Below, piece after piece: positions 40,640 through 53,000 of a stretch of DNA of 64,000 nucleotides. The stretch is taken from assembly GCA_008330645.1 (NCBI GenBank), contig VLTN01000010.1:310001-374000 (forward strand), read 5' to 3'. Positions within the stretch are counted from its first letter, which is position 1. Every line of letters begins with the position of its first letter. Origin of the DNA: Cafeteria roenbergensis. Lineage: Eukaryota > Sar > Bigyra > Bicosoecida > Cafeteriaceae. The notes beneath the pieces were generated by a model. It saw only the letters and a list, made by a program, of their open reading frames with translations, did not search any database and had not been told where the DNA came from. Position numbers and translations under genes: made by a program.

Positions 40640-43600
40640 TCAGGCGCCGCCCTCGAGCACGCGAAGTGCCAGCCGCAGCCGCGCCCTCAGGGCCTTGCGA
40701 CGAGCCTTGTCAGCCGAGTTCGCGCCCCCGCAGAGGGCCGTGATGTGGGCGGGCATGAACCGCTGCATAAAGAGCAGCACCGTGTCCCTCACCAGCGAGG
40801 CGTCGCTCTTGGCGCCCAGGCGCGTGAACACGGCGACGAGCTCCTCGTCGGAGCGCGCCGCCTCGAGCACGCTGCCCAGACACACGCGCAGGTACAGGAT
40901 GGTGCGCTCCGTGGGCTTGGACACGTCAAAGGCCTTGAGCACGGCCAGCGAGAGGCTGAAGCGCAGGAGAAGGTCAGCGGAGAGCCGGGCAAGGTTGTAG
41001 ACGCGGCGGTCGCTTGCCTCCTCGAGGCTCTTGAAGGCGTCCCACAGAGCGAGCTGGAAGGTGAAGCGCGCCTTGGGCTGGACCTCGCAGATGCGGGCTC
41101 CCAGCGCCGCGAAGAAGGGGGAGTAGCGCTTGCTACGGCAGGCGCACTCCACCAGAACGCGCACCACCTCGCGCTCCGCCGGACCCTTGAGGCCCAGCCG
41201 CGAGACGCGCTCCACGGCCTCGTCGATGCCCCCCCCGCCCATGATCGCAGCGAACACGCGCCTGCGGACGTCGGTCACGAAGCCCATGCCTGCAGCGGCT
41301 TCGTACAGCTCCGCGTCGCGCTCCGAAACCGCGGAGGCGGACTTGAGGCCGCCGCCGAGCTCAGCGCCGGCGTCGGCAACGGTGCTCTTGCCGTCCCCGT
41401 GGCCCGCCCAGGAAGCCCCCACGAGCCACCACCTGCCCTTGGAGTCAGCGGCGCAGAGGTCGTCCCAGCCGACGCGGATGCGGCGCTCCACGCCCTCCTT
41501 GTGGTTTCGCTGGGCCAGCGAGGCCAGCCACTTGCGCATCGTCGTGCCCCGGTCCCGCATCTGCTCGTCGCTCTGCCGCCGCCGGTTGTTCTTCACGTCC
41601 GCTAGGAGGCCGAGCATCACCTTGGTGCGCTCCGGCATGCCCTCGCCCGTGCCGGCCTTGGCGGCGGCCGTCGCCACGATGTCCCTGAGGCCGGCGGGGT
41701 CGTCGCCGCGCAGCTGGAAGCCGCAGAGGCGCACGATGGCAAGCAGCATCTCCACGTCGCGGTTGTCCAGGCGGGCGAGCATGCGCTTCAGGGCGTCGAT
41801 CATCAGCCCGTGGTGCGCGACGCTGAACAGGTACAGGTAGCTGAGCAGGGAGGCGAGGTTGGCCAGCTCCGACGCAGCGGCGTCGTCGAGGGGAGCGCTG
41901 GGCATGGGCCCCGCGGCGCCAGATTCGCCGGACGCCTCCTCGGCCGTCGGCAGGGCGGCGAGGTCCTGGATGCGCCGGACCACCCGCTCCAGCACCGCCG
42001 CGCCGGCCGTCTGGCCGACGATGATGTGGAGCCCGGCGGCCATGGCGGCGCTCGACGCGATGAGCGACTTGACCACCCCGGCCGCCGCGCCGGCCGCCTC
42101 CACCATGGTGTCAGCGAGGCAGCGCGCGCTGCGGCCGGTGGAGTTCGCGCGGAACAGCGCAACCATCTGCTTGGTGACGGGCTCGATGTTGGTCTCGCCC
42201 AGCCGGTTGAGAAGGCCGCGGATCTGCCGAGAAAGGGCCGCGTTGCGAGCGGCATCCTCCGCGTCATCGCCCTCGGAGGAAGCTGCAGCGGCCTTGGCCG
42301 CGGCCAGCTTCCGGCGGAGGGCGGGCGGCACATAGGAGCCAGCCGCAGGGGCGGCAGCGGCGCCAGCAGCGGCTGCACTGCCATCAGCTGCCGGGCGGGC
42401 GCGCTTGGGTGCCCGCTCCTCGTCCTCGTCCTCGTCCTCGTCGCTGGACTCATCGCTTGACTCGTCGCTGGACCCGGCCTCCGCGTCATCGTCCTCATCC
42501 TCATCCTCGTCGCTGCCGTCCAGCTCCGCCTTGCCTCTAGCCGCCAGACCGTCACCCTCGATGCTTGCGTCGTCATCATCTTCGTCATCCTCCTCCTCCT
42601 CGTCGTCATCGTCGTCGTCGGAGCTTGCATCGCCTTCGAACCTGCCGACGAGGTCGTCGCTGTCCAAGTCCTCGTCATCGTCACTCGCCACTACGCCCAG
42701 AGCGTCGAGGTCCATGTCAGCTGGGAACCCCCTCCCGGCACCAGCCTCGGTTGCCTCCGTCTTGGCCTGCTCGAGAGCGGCGGATGCCGGCACCTCCTGC
42801 CCGTAGATGTCCCGGACCCGAGCGGCCTTACCAGCCGCACCCTTGCCGCCCGCCTTGCGACCGGGCTCCTCGTCGTCGCTCTCGTCCTCGCTGTCCTCGT
42901 CGCCGCCAGGCAGGTCATAGTCCGCGCTGTCCTCGTCGCTGCCGGTGGCAGCCGCGAGATCGCCGGCCGCCCGCTTGGCAGCCTCACGCCACCCCTCGCC
43001 CCCGTACTCCGAGTCGTACGTATCGACTGAGCTCAAGTCGTCCGCATCGTCGTCCTCCTCGTCGCCAGCTGCAGCTGCGGCGGCCGGCTTGGCCCCGGAA
43101 AACGCCTTTCCCGTGCCCACGAGGTCCAGCTCCTGAATGAACGACGTCATTTCGGCACCGAAACCGTCCTCGGCAAACTCCTTCGCCAGGCGCTTCCACG
43201 CCTTGGCCTCCTGCGACGACACCAGAGGCGCGGGCGGGGAGGCCGCGCACACACGTTTGCGGGTGGAGTTGGGCAGTGTATGCGTGCGTGTCCAAATATG
43301 CGCGATGCAGGCGGCAAGCGCAGCAGCCGCTTGGCAGGCCGACTCACCGCTTTGGCAGCGTCCGCGCTCGAACCGCTGGCTGTGGCGGGCTTGATGCCCA
43401 GCTTGCGCTCCAGGCGGCGGATCTCTTCGTCCTCGGGGTCCGAGTCGCCGTCGTCCCGGGGACCCACACCCATGCTCTTGAAAAAGGCGCTGTTGGCGCC
43501 TGGCACCCGGCGGGACCCCGAAGCAGCCTTGCTCAGTGGCTTGGCCCGGGCGGGGGCGGCCGCAGCGGCTGGCTTCCGCTCGGCGGGCCGCTTGGGAGCA

Positions 43601-43707
43601 CGGCTTGCCTTCTTCGCAACGCGAGCCGCCTTGCGAGCATCTTTGCGGCTCAGCTCCTTCGGCTTGGCCCCACCGCCCCCGGAAGAGGACCTTGGCCTCT
43701 TGGGCAT
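40640..43707 (-). CDS. NOM1: NOM1/Sgd1-like nucleolar protein with MIF4G and MA3 domains
   Basis: Exons 43707-43348 and 43210-40640 join in phase 0 over a 137-nt intron (GTGAGT...GTCGCAG) for 976 aa. The N-terminus is basic with a nuclear/nucleolar character (MPKRPRSSS, KDARKAARVAKKA). A 200-residue acidic Ser/Asp/Glu tract follows. The MIF4G domain starts near residue 480 (RQIRGLLNRLGETNIEPVTKQMVALF) and includes LDNRDVEMLLAIVRLCGFQLRGDDPAGLRDIV and MPERTKVMLGLLADVKNN. The MA3 domain follows (DVRRRVFAAIMGGGGIDEAVERVSRLGLKGPAEREVVRVLVECA ... YNLARLSADLL). NOM1 proteins work in 18S rRNA maturation and recruit helicases to the nucleolus. The order and content match the family well. Confidence 0.92.
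42405..42705 (-). repeat. GAC/GAG/TCG-rich low-complexity tract encoding acidic region of NOM1
   Basis: Degenerate TCCTCGTC-type triplet repeats on the plus strand; on the coding strand they encode Asp/Glu/Ser runs. Many synonymous differences suggest an old tract. Confidence 0.8.
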
Positions 43708-43896
43708 GGCTCTCCAGGCGCGCTCCGCAGCAACGGTGTTGCTGCCAGAGTGCGCGCAAGCCACACAAAAACTTTGCAAGGCCATTGACCGGGAGCGAGC
43801 TCTGCCGCGACAAGTTCGAGTGCCGCATGTGCAACCCGCCCGCGCAGCGGCGTCGACTCGCCCCGCGCGCGCACGACTCACGGACAAGACCAGCGC

Positions 43897-45254
43897 CTAC
43901 GCGCAGTACCACGAGCTCGCCCCGCAGGCTGTGAGCACGGCCTGCAGCCGGTCGTCCCAGCTGGCGGACCCGCCACTCGAGGCCAACAATGCAAGCGCGT
44001 CGTCAAGGTCGGCGGCAGCCAGGGCGGCCGCGCTGGGGCCGCTGTCGGAGTCGCCCTCGACAGGGACGCGTGCCCGGCAGAGATGCCCCTCCGTCGCGGA
44101 CAGTCGCCACAGGAACGCGCCCAGCATGACCACGAGGGCCGCAGCGTGGTTGTGAGGACACGCGGGCCGCCTGCGGTCGGGGCGAAGCCTGAGCTCAACG
44201 CGCCAGCGCTGCTCCTCAGGACCAGGGTGAGTCCACACCGTCTCGCACTGCAGCGCGGTGGTCCCGCCGGGCATGGTGACGAGCGCCCTGGGCGGCTCCT
44301 GCTCGCCCGGCGGGCCGGAGGGGGCGCGCGCCCACCACGGCACCGCCGCGGAGAGCCCTCCGCCCAGCGTCTCGACGCGCTCCGCCCACGGCGAGGGGAC
44401 CATCCCCGCAACGCGAAGTCCGATGCGGGCCACAACAGAGGAGAACAAGGGCGCCGCATCGGCCGGCGGGCCGGCCAGCGCGCCGCCCGATGCCCAGGAG
44501 GCGGCGTCCCAGGCTCGGGCCAGGCCCGGGGCCGCCGCCTGCGCCTGCTTCCAGCCGGCCGCCGACGGGTCCAGTGCGGCGCCCGCAAACCACCACGCAT
44601 CCACCCGCGCCTGCGCGAGCAGCACTCCGTCCGGCGCTGTCCCGGCCGAGCCCGACGCCGCGCACGGGTGCGCCTCCCCGGCCTCCTCGGGAATGAAGAG
44701 CAGCCACACCTCAGCCAGGCACGCCTGGAGGGCGGACCCGGACCATAGGCCCAGCACCTCGGCAGGAACGTCGACCACTACGGAGCCCTCAGCCAGAGCC
44801 GCGTGCTGCGACGTCGCCCCTCCACCGACCACGCACTGCAGCGGCAGGGTCTGGCTGGCGGAGGCCCCGCACTGCCCACACGCCCGCCACACCAGCGCGA
44901 GCATCCAGCCCCGCTCGTCGGACGCGAGGAGGCGCCGAGGCACGCTCACAGCGAGCTCCACGCTCGGTCCGTCCATCTCGCCCGCCACTGGCCGCAGCTC
45001 GCCCTTTGGGGCGGGCAGCCCGAGGGATGCGTTGTCGCCGCTTGCAGCCGCTGCAAGCAGAGTCAGCGCGTCACACGCCGCCTCCAGACTCGCCACTCCC
45101 GCGGCCAGAGCCTCTTCTCTGCGCTCTGCCGCCTCCAAGTCGCTCAGTGCAGCCTGAAGGAGGGAGGCGGCGTCGTCGACGTCCGCGTCCCAGGCGGGCC
45201 CGTTGGCAGAGCCACCAGCCGCGCCGTCATTGTTGCCTTGGCTTCGGGCTTGGC

Positions 45255-45288
<34 letters not shown>

Positions 45289-46332
45289 GCCGCCGACAGC
45301 GAGCTGGTGCAGGGAGTCGCTGTGGAACGATAAGTTCCCGCCGTCGTCCACAGCCACGCCGGAGTCGAGCCAGCCTGCAGCGCCCGCGCACATCACCTGG
45401 AGGGACAACACGGAACCTCCCGCAGCCTCGTCGACGCCCGCCGTGCCACCTCCCGCGGGCGCTATCGGGGCCCAGGCAAGGCCTGCCACAGAAGCTGCGG
45501 CGCCCCACTCACGAAGCCTCTGCAGCGCCGTGGAGGCGCCCCAGCCCACCGATCGGCGCTCCGCTGCCGCCTCGTCCAGAGGCGCGGCCCGCTGCCTGGC
45601 CGCCTCTGGCCCCGCGCAGCCGGGCGGCACGCCGGTCGGCCTGCTGCCGCTGGGCGCGTCATCCCAGTCAGCGCCGCCGCTGCTGGCGCCAACGGCGGGC
45701 GAGTCAGCTGTTCCGGCGGCTGTCGTGCCGGGCACCTGGCCCACGGGAGCGGGAACACGCGCAGCCCACACCCGAACCGCGTGGGCGCCTGCGGCGCCTG
45801 AAGCCGGCGCCGCAAGCGTGCCGCCAACGTCCTCGTGAGGCGGCAGGGTCGCCACTCCGAGGCCGAGCCCAGGAGCGGCCACGGCCAGCGCCAGCGCCCC
45901 GCAGCGGAGCGAGTGCGCTGCGGCGCTGCGAGGGCGGAGGCGCCCTTCAAGGGCGATGCGCGTGTCCAGGCTCTTTGACGGGCCCAGCACTCCAAGCGTG
46001 CCATCCGCAAGCGACAGCGTCAAGCAGCTGGGGGACGCGCCGATCTGCGCAACCGCCGGGCTCCCGTGCGCTGGCCACGGCAGCCCCACCGCACTTGACT
46101 GCACTGGCCGAGACTCGTCGGGACCAGCGGCCGGCTCCGCGGCCAGCAGAAGCCCACTCGCAGTGCCGACGACAATCGCCGCCCCCTGCCTGCCGAGCCG
46201 CTCGACAGCCGCGCACGCCCCACTCTCAACCGCAATCGCACACAGCGGCTCGTCCGAGAACCTAGCAGCGCCGAGCGGGGAGGTCACGAGCCAGCTGCCC
46301 CGAGAGCGAGACCAGTTGGCGCTGTGGGCCAT
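43897..46332 (-). CDS. unknown 811 aa protein, predicted beta-propeller followed by coiled coil
   Basis: A single frame from ATG 46332. Residues 1-380 alternate short beta-strands with Gly turns in a WD-like rhythm (AAIVVGTASGLLLAAEP, LTLSLADGTLGVLG, SLRCGALALAVAAPG), ending with a poly-Ser run. A helical coiled coil follows (DAASLLQAALSDLEAAERREEALAAGVASLEAACDAL cut at its middle by no intron). The last 350 residues are beta-rich (VELAVSVPRRLLA, VAAELWLLF-like strands). This propeller, coiled-coil, beta order recalls FAAP100/FANCB of the Fanconi core complex, but I cannot confirm homology from motifs and give no symbol. The FIGNL1 gene at 24 kb is also a DNA-repair factor, which is suggestive only. 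Confidence 0.6.
45254..45291 (-). repeat. CTG/AGC trinucleotide run encoding poly-Ser
   Basis: A pure GCTGCTG tract; on the coding strand it reads AGC and encodes about ten Ser at the end of the predicted propeller. Confidence 0.9.
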
Positions 46333-46721
46333 TCAAACGCAGCACGCTGCTGGCCTGCAGGGCTCCACTTGCCTGCCCCCGGCCGAGGCCAGGCTCCGCG
46401 ACCCAGACAACTTGACTTGGCGGGCCAACTCCCTCCCTTGCCCTGCCCGCTCCAGAGGCTCCGAAAAACGGTGCCCCCTTGGCTCGCAAGCACATGCCCA
46501 GCTCTGCCAGGCATGTGCCAAGCCGCCCTGCGCTCGGGTCAGCACCAGCCCGAGGGCCCGTGGCGGCTCTGGGGCGGCAGCTGCCTGTGGCAACAGCGTG
46601 AGTCGAGTGGGCAAAGCGGCCGCGGTTCGGGAGAAGCACACGAATTGGGAGTGAATGGGCGAGACACAAGGACGCTCACAGGGCACTCGCCAAGCGCCTT
46701 GGTGGGCATTGCGCGCGCAGC
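46333..46721. other. intergenic, propeller protein to S28 peptidase
   Basis: A 389-bp spacer between two minus-strand genes; promoter of the propeller gene expected. Nothing specific seen. Confidence 0.35.
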
Positions 46722-48571
46722 CTACGCGCTCCGGCGGTGCAAGCGCAGCACGTCGTCAAGGAAGGCCACCTCGAGCTGGCGCTGGTGGCGGATGACCTCG
46801 GGGTCAGAGCTGGACGGCGAGTGGAGGTCCTTGCAGTGGCCGCAGCCGTCGCAGTTGGCCGTGAACTCGCGGAGCGTGCTGCTGAGGGTGTGGTTGATGC
46901 CGGCCGGCTTCCAGGGGTCGTCGCTGCCCTGGGAGTAGAACACCCAGCTGGTGGAGGGCTTGTCGCCCCCATAGGCAGCGTTGATGGCATCCACCGTGGG
47001 CGTGTCCATGCCGAAAATGTCCTGGCACTGCTGCTTGAGGGCCTCGATGGTGAGCGACGCGGAGCGGAGCGAGCCGGTGGCGGGCGCGGTCTGCAGCCAG
47101 GCCATCTCGCTGCACTTCTGGAAGCGCCAGGAGCGCGACGTGGGCTGCCAGTCGTTGGGCCGGTTGATGAGGCAGTCTGTGTCGTAGAAGCAGTTGGATC
47201 CGAAGGACGTCCCGTAGTGGGCGTTGGTGAAGTCAGCGAATTGCTGCCTGCGCGCGCAGAGAGAGGGGCAACCGGAGCCAGGCGGCGGGGGCGGAAGACC
47301 GGGGTCGGGTGGGAGTGAGGCCTCGTCATCGGTGGGGGGGCAGGGCGCAGCAGAGGCCGGGGGGAGGAGGGCGCAGCAGAGGCGGCGGCATTCAGCAGCG
47401 CGCTGCCCAGCCGCCGCAGAGTGTGGGGTGGGGGCGGGGGCACAGACCGTGGCAGCTGGCAGGGGGCGCAGCCGGGAAGGCAGCCGGCGGGCCAGGGCGT
47501 TGGCGGGGGCGGGCGGGTCGTGAGCTCACATGAGCACGTTGGGGTCGTTGGAGGGCTTGAGGGCGGAGCAGAGCTCGTCCTTGGTGCCGTACTGGGCCGC
47601 CATGGCGGCGGAGTCGGCGAGCATGTACGCGAAGTCGGGAACGCTCATAGTCGCAGGGGAGCCGAACAGCGCGCGGGCGGCAGCGGCAGCGGCGCCGCCA
47701 GCAGCGTCCGCCTGGTCAAAGGCGGCGGTGGTCGCCCGGACAACGTCGGCGCACGACGACGGCAGAGCCTGCGCCACTGCCTGGTCGAAGGCCGTGTACT
47801 CGAGGATGGAGTGAACCACGCCGGAGCTGGAGATGCCTGCCACGGTCTTGGAGGGGTAGGCCACGCGGTGCCAGCCGACGAGGGCGCCCGGGTAGGATCC
47901 GCCGATGAGCACCACGGGGATGGACGGGTCTGCGCCGATTTGCTGCACGATGTGGTCGATGCCCTCGTTCAGATCCTGCAGCGCAGCCGCGACGGTGAGG
48001 TACTTGATCTTGTCCATCCCCAGGGCGACGGCGGGCCCGCCTGCTGGGAGGGACTCGCCGTAGAACCGGTGCTCGAGCGTGGCGATGGCGCCCTTGAAGG
48101 TCTTGGCGAGCTCCACGCCCCATCCGCTGGGCGCATGGGCGGGGCCTTCGCCTCCAACTGACAGGAAGAGCGGCTGCGGGCCAGCCGTGGACACGAAGCG
48201 AGCAAAGGGCAGACGCAAACACAAAAGCACCATTGGGGAGCGCGCCCTCGCAGCGGGCGGGCAAGCCGGGACGACGCGGGGCGCGTCGTCGCAGTTCAAC
48301 CTCAACGTGACTGGGTGCTCACGCCGCTTGCCTGGTCCCAGTGGTCCGTGTTCACCCAGTAGCGCTGCTGAAAGTCGCCGGCGTTCACGTCGTTGTAGTC
48401 GAGGGGGGTCGTCTTGGTCTGTGCCGCCGGCCCGCGCAGGAACGTCGTGGTGGCGTTCTCGCACACGAGGGACTGCAACCTGCCGCCGCGCGCGTGGGCC
48501 GGGAGCGGGCAGAAGCTTGCGGACCCGAGGCCCGCGGCCGCGGCGAGGACGGTCGCAACGAAGAGGCGCAT
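46722..48571 (-). CDS. serine carboxypeptidase family S28 (prolyl carboxypeptidase/TSSP-like), secreted
   Basis: Three exons: 48571-48323, 48173-47530, 47247-46722; introns 149 and 282 nt (phases 0 and 2), 472 aa. Residues 1-19 are a signal peptide (MRLFVATVLAAAAGLGSAS). DFQQRYWVN leads into PLFLSVGGEGPA, then LEHRFYGESLP, the family block. The nucleophile is S176 in GGSYPGALVGW. Catalytic Asp is D408 in SDDPW and His is H435 in GHCKDLH. Family S28 enzymes remove residues after proline and act in lysosomes or outside the cell. A six-Cys pattern (for example NCFYDTDCL, CDGCGHC) suggests disulphides and secretion. Divergent from the giant gene with 277 bp between starts. Confidence 0.93.
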
Positions 48572-48848
48572 CCCAGCAGCGTCGGGGACCGTCAGCCTCC
48601 GATGAGGCTGCCGCAGGAGTGCGACCGCGCGGGGCGACCAGCCTCTGGTCCAGGTGAGTTTTTTCCTTTCTCACGCCCGGCTCTGCCGCCGTTTGTGCGC
48701 GTTGCAGCATGGCCACGCCGGCGCGGCTGCTCGGATCGGCCGAGGGGGATCGCGCTCGCCCCCGGCCCTGGAGCGGCTGGTGCGGCGTTCCCCGGGCGCA
48801 TCTGGCCCGCTGTAGTCGTCCCAGGCCGGCAGGGTCCCTCCCGGAGCA
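48572..48848. promoter_or_regulatory. divergent promoter region, S28 peptidase and giant low-complexity gene
   Basis: A 277-bp gap. A short T-rich patch (about 48658-48670) lies midway. Another ATG at 48709 (MATPARLLGS...) opens a different frame and could be part of a first exon of the plus-strand gene, but no clean splice to it was found. Confidence 0.35.
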
Positions 48849-50032
48849 ATGGCTTGGGAGGGCCGTGCAATCGGCGATGCGGTGTCTCCCTGGACCTCCC
48901 GCGCCGAGGGCCGGCGCGCCTCGCTGCTCGGCACGGAGAGCGTGCAGAGTCTGGGGGTGGAGGAGGCGCTGCAGATCCGGGCCCAAGACGGCAAGGCGGC
49001 CGTGGTGCAGGCCGCAGCGCCGCCAAGCAGCGACTCTCAGCCACAATCGCGCCCCGGCAGCGCCAGCGGGGAGCCAGCGGCACAGAGCCGTCAAGGCTCG
49101 CGGAGCAGGCCGCCGAGCGGCAGCGGCCTGCGGTCCGCGGGGCGCGCCGGGGCCTCGAGCTCGAGCGCGCTAGGCGCAGTTGGCGCCCCCAGGCCGCTGC
49201 GCACCACGGTGGGCGCGGCCGAGTCTATGCTTCGATCGGGCGGCTCGGTCCGCACGCTGGACGCGCGCCAAGCCGCCCGCAGCGCCCTCATGGCGGACTC
49301 CGGGCGCAGGGGCCTGGTCAACGTGCAGCTCACAGGGCGGCGAGCCAAGGCCAGCTTCGGCATCGGGCCCTTCGCGCAGGAGGCGTCCGCTCGCCTCGCC
49401 ACTCGCTCCGTCGCGTCCTTGGGCTCCGCGGGCTCCTCTGCGAGCCTGCCGCTCGGAGCGTCGGCGTCGACCCGGTCCGGGCCGGTAGGGTCAAGCGCGG
49501 CGGCCAGAGCGCGCGCGGCGGCGTCGCTCAAGCGTCGCTCAGCCGAGCAACGCGCGCACGCGCTCGCACCGTCCGCACTCACCGTGACCTCGGCCCGCTC
49601 TGGGCAGGACGCCACGCTGCGCGGGGGGACCACCGGCAGCGGCAGCGCTGTCAGGGAGTCCGCCTCCCGCGGCTCCGCGGAGCTCACCCCTGCGCAGGCA
49701 GCCTCGCGCAGGCTGGAGGGCCACTACAAGCTGGTCACCCGGTCCAAGGAGGCCCTTCGCAGCACTGCCGAGTCGCGCCACGCCGGCAGCGGCTTCTCGT
49801 GGATGCTGAGGGAGCTGACGTCGGCGGCAGAGCTGGCAGCAAGCGGCAGTGGCTCCGGCAGAGGCACGGGGAGGAGCGCAGGGGCTGCGGCTGCGGGCGG
49901 TCGTGGCATGGCCGTGTTTCGCGGCAGAGCTCGCGACGGCGGGCAGGCAAGCGACTCGGGCGAATCGCGTCTGGGCTCCGCTGCGGGGACTGGGGCCCCC
50001 TTACAGGGAAACGACCGCCGCAGCGGCAGGGG

Positions 50033-50064
<32 letters not shown>

Positions 50065-53000
50065 TTGGCGGGGGCGGGGGCGGGGGCGGTGCGATCGGCC
50101 CCGGCGAGGGCATTGGGGGCATCGCTCTGGCAGCCGCCGGCGGAAGCCCGCGCCGCACCGCGAGCGCTCAGCGCCGGAAGAGGCAAACCCGCGGCGCCGA
50201 CGGCGGAGCGGACGCAGGAGGGGCTGGCGCCGACGCGGCGGCTCCAGGCGCGCCCCCTCACGACGCGACGGCGGCGGGGGAGGAGTCTGCCTCATCAAGG
50301 CCTCGCGGCGGGGCAGCCGCCTCTGGCGGGGCAGCCGCCTCTGGCGGGGCAGCCGCCTCTGGCGGGGCAGCCGCCTCTGGCGGGGCAGCCGCCTCTGGCG
50401 GGGCAGCCGCCTCTGGCGGGGCAGCCGCCTCTGGCGGCGCCGCCCCGGCAAGCCTGCCGGAGAGTCCGCCGCAGTCGCCCGTGATGGAGCTCTCGCCAAC
50501 GTTTCCCGGCAGAGCGGCCGCCTTCCACGGCTCTGCCGGCTCGCTGACGCGCCACGATGGCGGGGAGACGAAGGGCCCCGACGCCGATGCTGCGCCGAGG
50601 GCGGCGGCCTCGCCCATCGTGCGGCCGCGAACGGCGCCCCGGGGGGGAAGCGGGGCCGGCGTGAGACTCGGGAGCGCTGGCGGCCGCGGGCCCGACGGGG
50701 CCGCGCGGACGGGCGGCGAGGTGGTGTTGCTCCGGCCCAGCACGCCCTCCGGGCTCACGTCCGCGGTGGTGGCCATCTCTGCCGCTTCCAGCAGCCCGCT
50801 GCTGCGGCCGGGCTCGCTCTCCCGGCGGCAGAGCAGTGGCCCGGTTGAGGTGCCTTCCATGCGCCTGTTGGCCAGCGACGGCGCTGACGCCCTCGCGCGC
50901 CGGCGGCTCGACCAGACGAGGCGGCGGCGGCCTGTTTCGGCCGCAGCAGCGCCCCGGCTGCGGCAGGCGGAAGCCGCGGCTCGGCTGCTGCAGGGCAGGC
51001 CGGCACAGGGGGTGGACCGCGGGCCGGCCCCGGAGGAGACCGAGGCCGCCCAGGAGCTGGCGCGTCGCTCGCGATCACTGGCCCATCAGGTGACGATGGA
51101 GCGGAGGGGCGGCGCCCAGGCCGTTCCGCCCAGGCCGGACTCTGCCGTGAGCCGGGGGGGGCGCTCCATGGCCGCGTTGTCGGCCGGTGGCTCTGCTGAG
51201 GCAAGCGGGTTCACCAGCGGGATCGGCAGGCAGCTGCTGGTGAAGACAGGGTCCGACGGCCTGGCGGGGTGGGCGCCCGAAGACTCGCCGGCGAACGCCG
51301 ACACTCCCGCGGGGCCGCCCGTGACGATGCTTGGCCGCAGCGCCGCTGGGCTCGGAGGGTCAGGACCTATCAGCCCCTTCAGCAGGGGGGGCAACTCCGG
51401 CGCGCAAGACAGAGACGTCGTCGCTGCGACCAGCGGCCGGTCGGGGCGCAGGGCGACGGGCGACTGGGGCTCCGGCCTTCCGGGCGTGCCGGAGGGGGCG
51501 GAGTCCTCGTCCGGCATCGGCGCCTCGTCGCTGCCCGGCACGCCGTGGGGAGAGCTGCCGGCGGCGACTGGCGGGGATGGCGCGCGCCTCAGCTCTGCCG
51601 GCGGACGGGGCGCGTCGCGAGGCAGCCTGGTCCGGCGACCGAACACGTCGGGGGGCAGGCCGCGGGCATCCGGCTCCGGCAGCAGGCCCTATCTTCACGT
51701 TCAGGACGACGCGGCGGCGATGGATGCGGACATTACGACGCCCACGCGCCGGCTCGCCGCCCGGTCCTCCGGAGGCTCGCCCGAGCGGCACTCCAGCTCC
51801 GTGGTGGTGCTGTGGCGCCAGCACGCGAGCTCCGCCTCGTCGGCCGACCACGGCGCGGGGGGTGGCGGGTCCGGGGCGACGGACGCCCGCGTCGGGCTCA
51901 GCACTGGCTGGCAGGTGGCCGCCTCTGAGGCCCAGGATGCGCGCGCAGGGGCCTCGGCAGTGGCCCTGCCGCAGTCGCCCACGGGCAGCTCGGCGTCGCC
52001 CTCGCGCCGAGTGGAGCGACGGCAGTCCTCGGCCCCGTCCGTCGCGTCGACGTCGCTGGCAGAACAGGCAAGGGCCGGGAAGTTCGGCAGGGACACTGCG
52101 GCGCTGTCGACTGACAGGCAGGGGGGCACGTTCTGGCGCGAACCCAACGCTGCGGAGAGCCACGGCGGGGGCTCCGCCGCCTCCGGCCCGCTGCTGAGCG
52201 CCACGGCGCGGTCCGTGGAGGCGGGCACCGAGCAAGAGGGCGCGGGCTCAGTGGCCAGCCTCCCGCGACGGGGGCGGAGGGCCAGCGTGGGCTTGCTGCC
52301 CGATGACGTGTCGCATGTGATCGCCCGCAGCGTGATGGATCAGGGGAGCACCGACGCGGACGCCGACGCGGACGCGGACGCCGAGTCTGCCCGGCGCGGA
52401 GACGCGGCCGCGCTTGCAGGGCACCACCGCGCGGTCAGGCGGGGCTCCCTGCAGAGTGAGGGGGCCGCCTCGTCGGGGACTGCCTCGTCGGTGACGCCCT
52501 TCAAGGGGCTGGGCCGGGGCGGCGCAGCTGGCGCCGGCGCGCCCTCGAAGCACTCGGGGCTTGCGGTGGTGCTGGGCAAGGCGAGCGGGGGCGGGGCCCG
52601 CGCTCCTGCCAGCCCCGTTGCGTCGGAGCAGGGCTCCGTCGTCGGAGCGGCGTCCCGCCGGCCGCCACGGCCCTTCGCCGCTGGCGGCGGGGCGGAGCTT
52701 CCGCCGGACCTGGCGAAGCAGGGCCGCCTTGCGAGCGGAGCGAGCCTCGGCAGCGGCAGCGGTGCCCCCGGCGGGAGCGTGGCGTCCTCCGGCGTGCGAG
52801 GGGTTGCCTCTCTGTCCGGCACGGCTGGGAGGCGCATGCATGTCACCGTGGCCGTCGGCGCCGAGGCGCAGGCGGAGGCCTTACGGTCCGCGGGCGCCGT
52901 AGAAGGCCGGCTGGTCGTGGCGCAGTCCCCGTCCGCCGCCGCATCGCGCCGCAGCCAGCTGCTGCAGTCGCGCGCTTCGCCCCATGGCGGCCCCGCGGCG

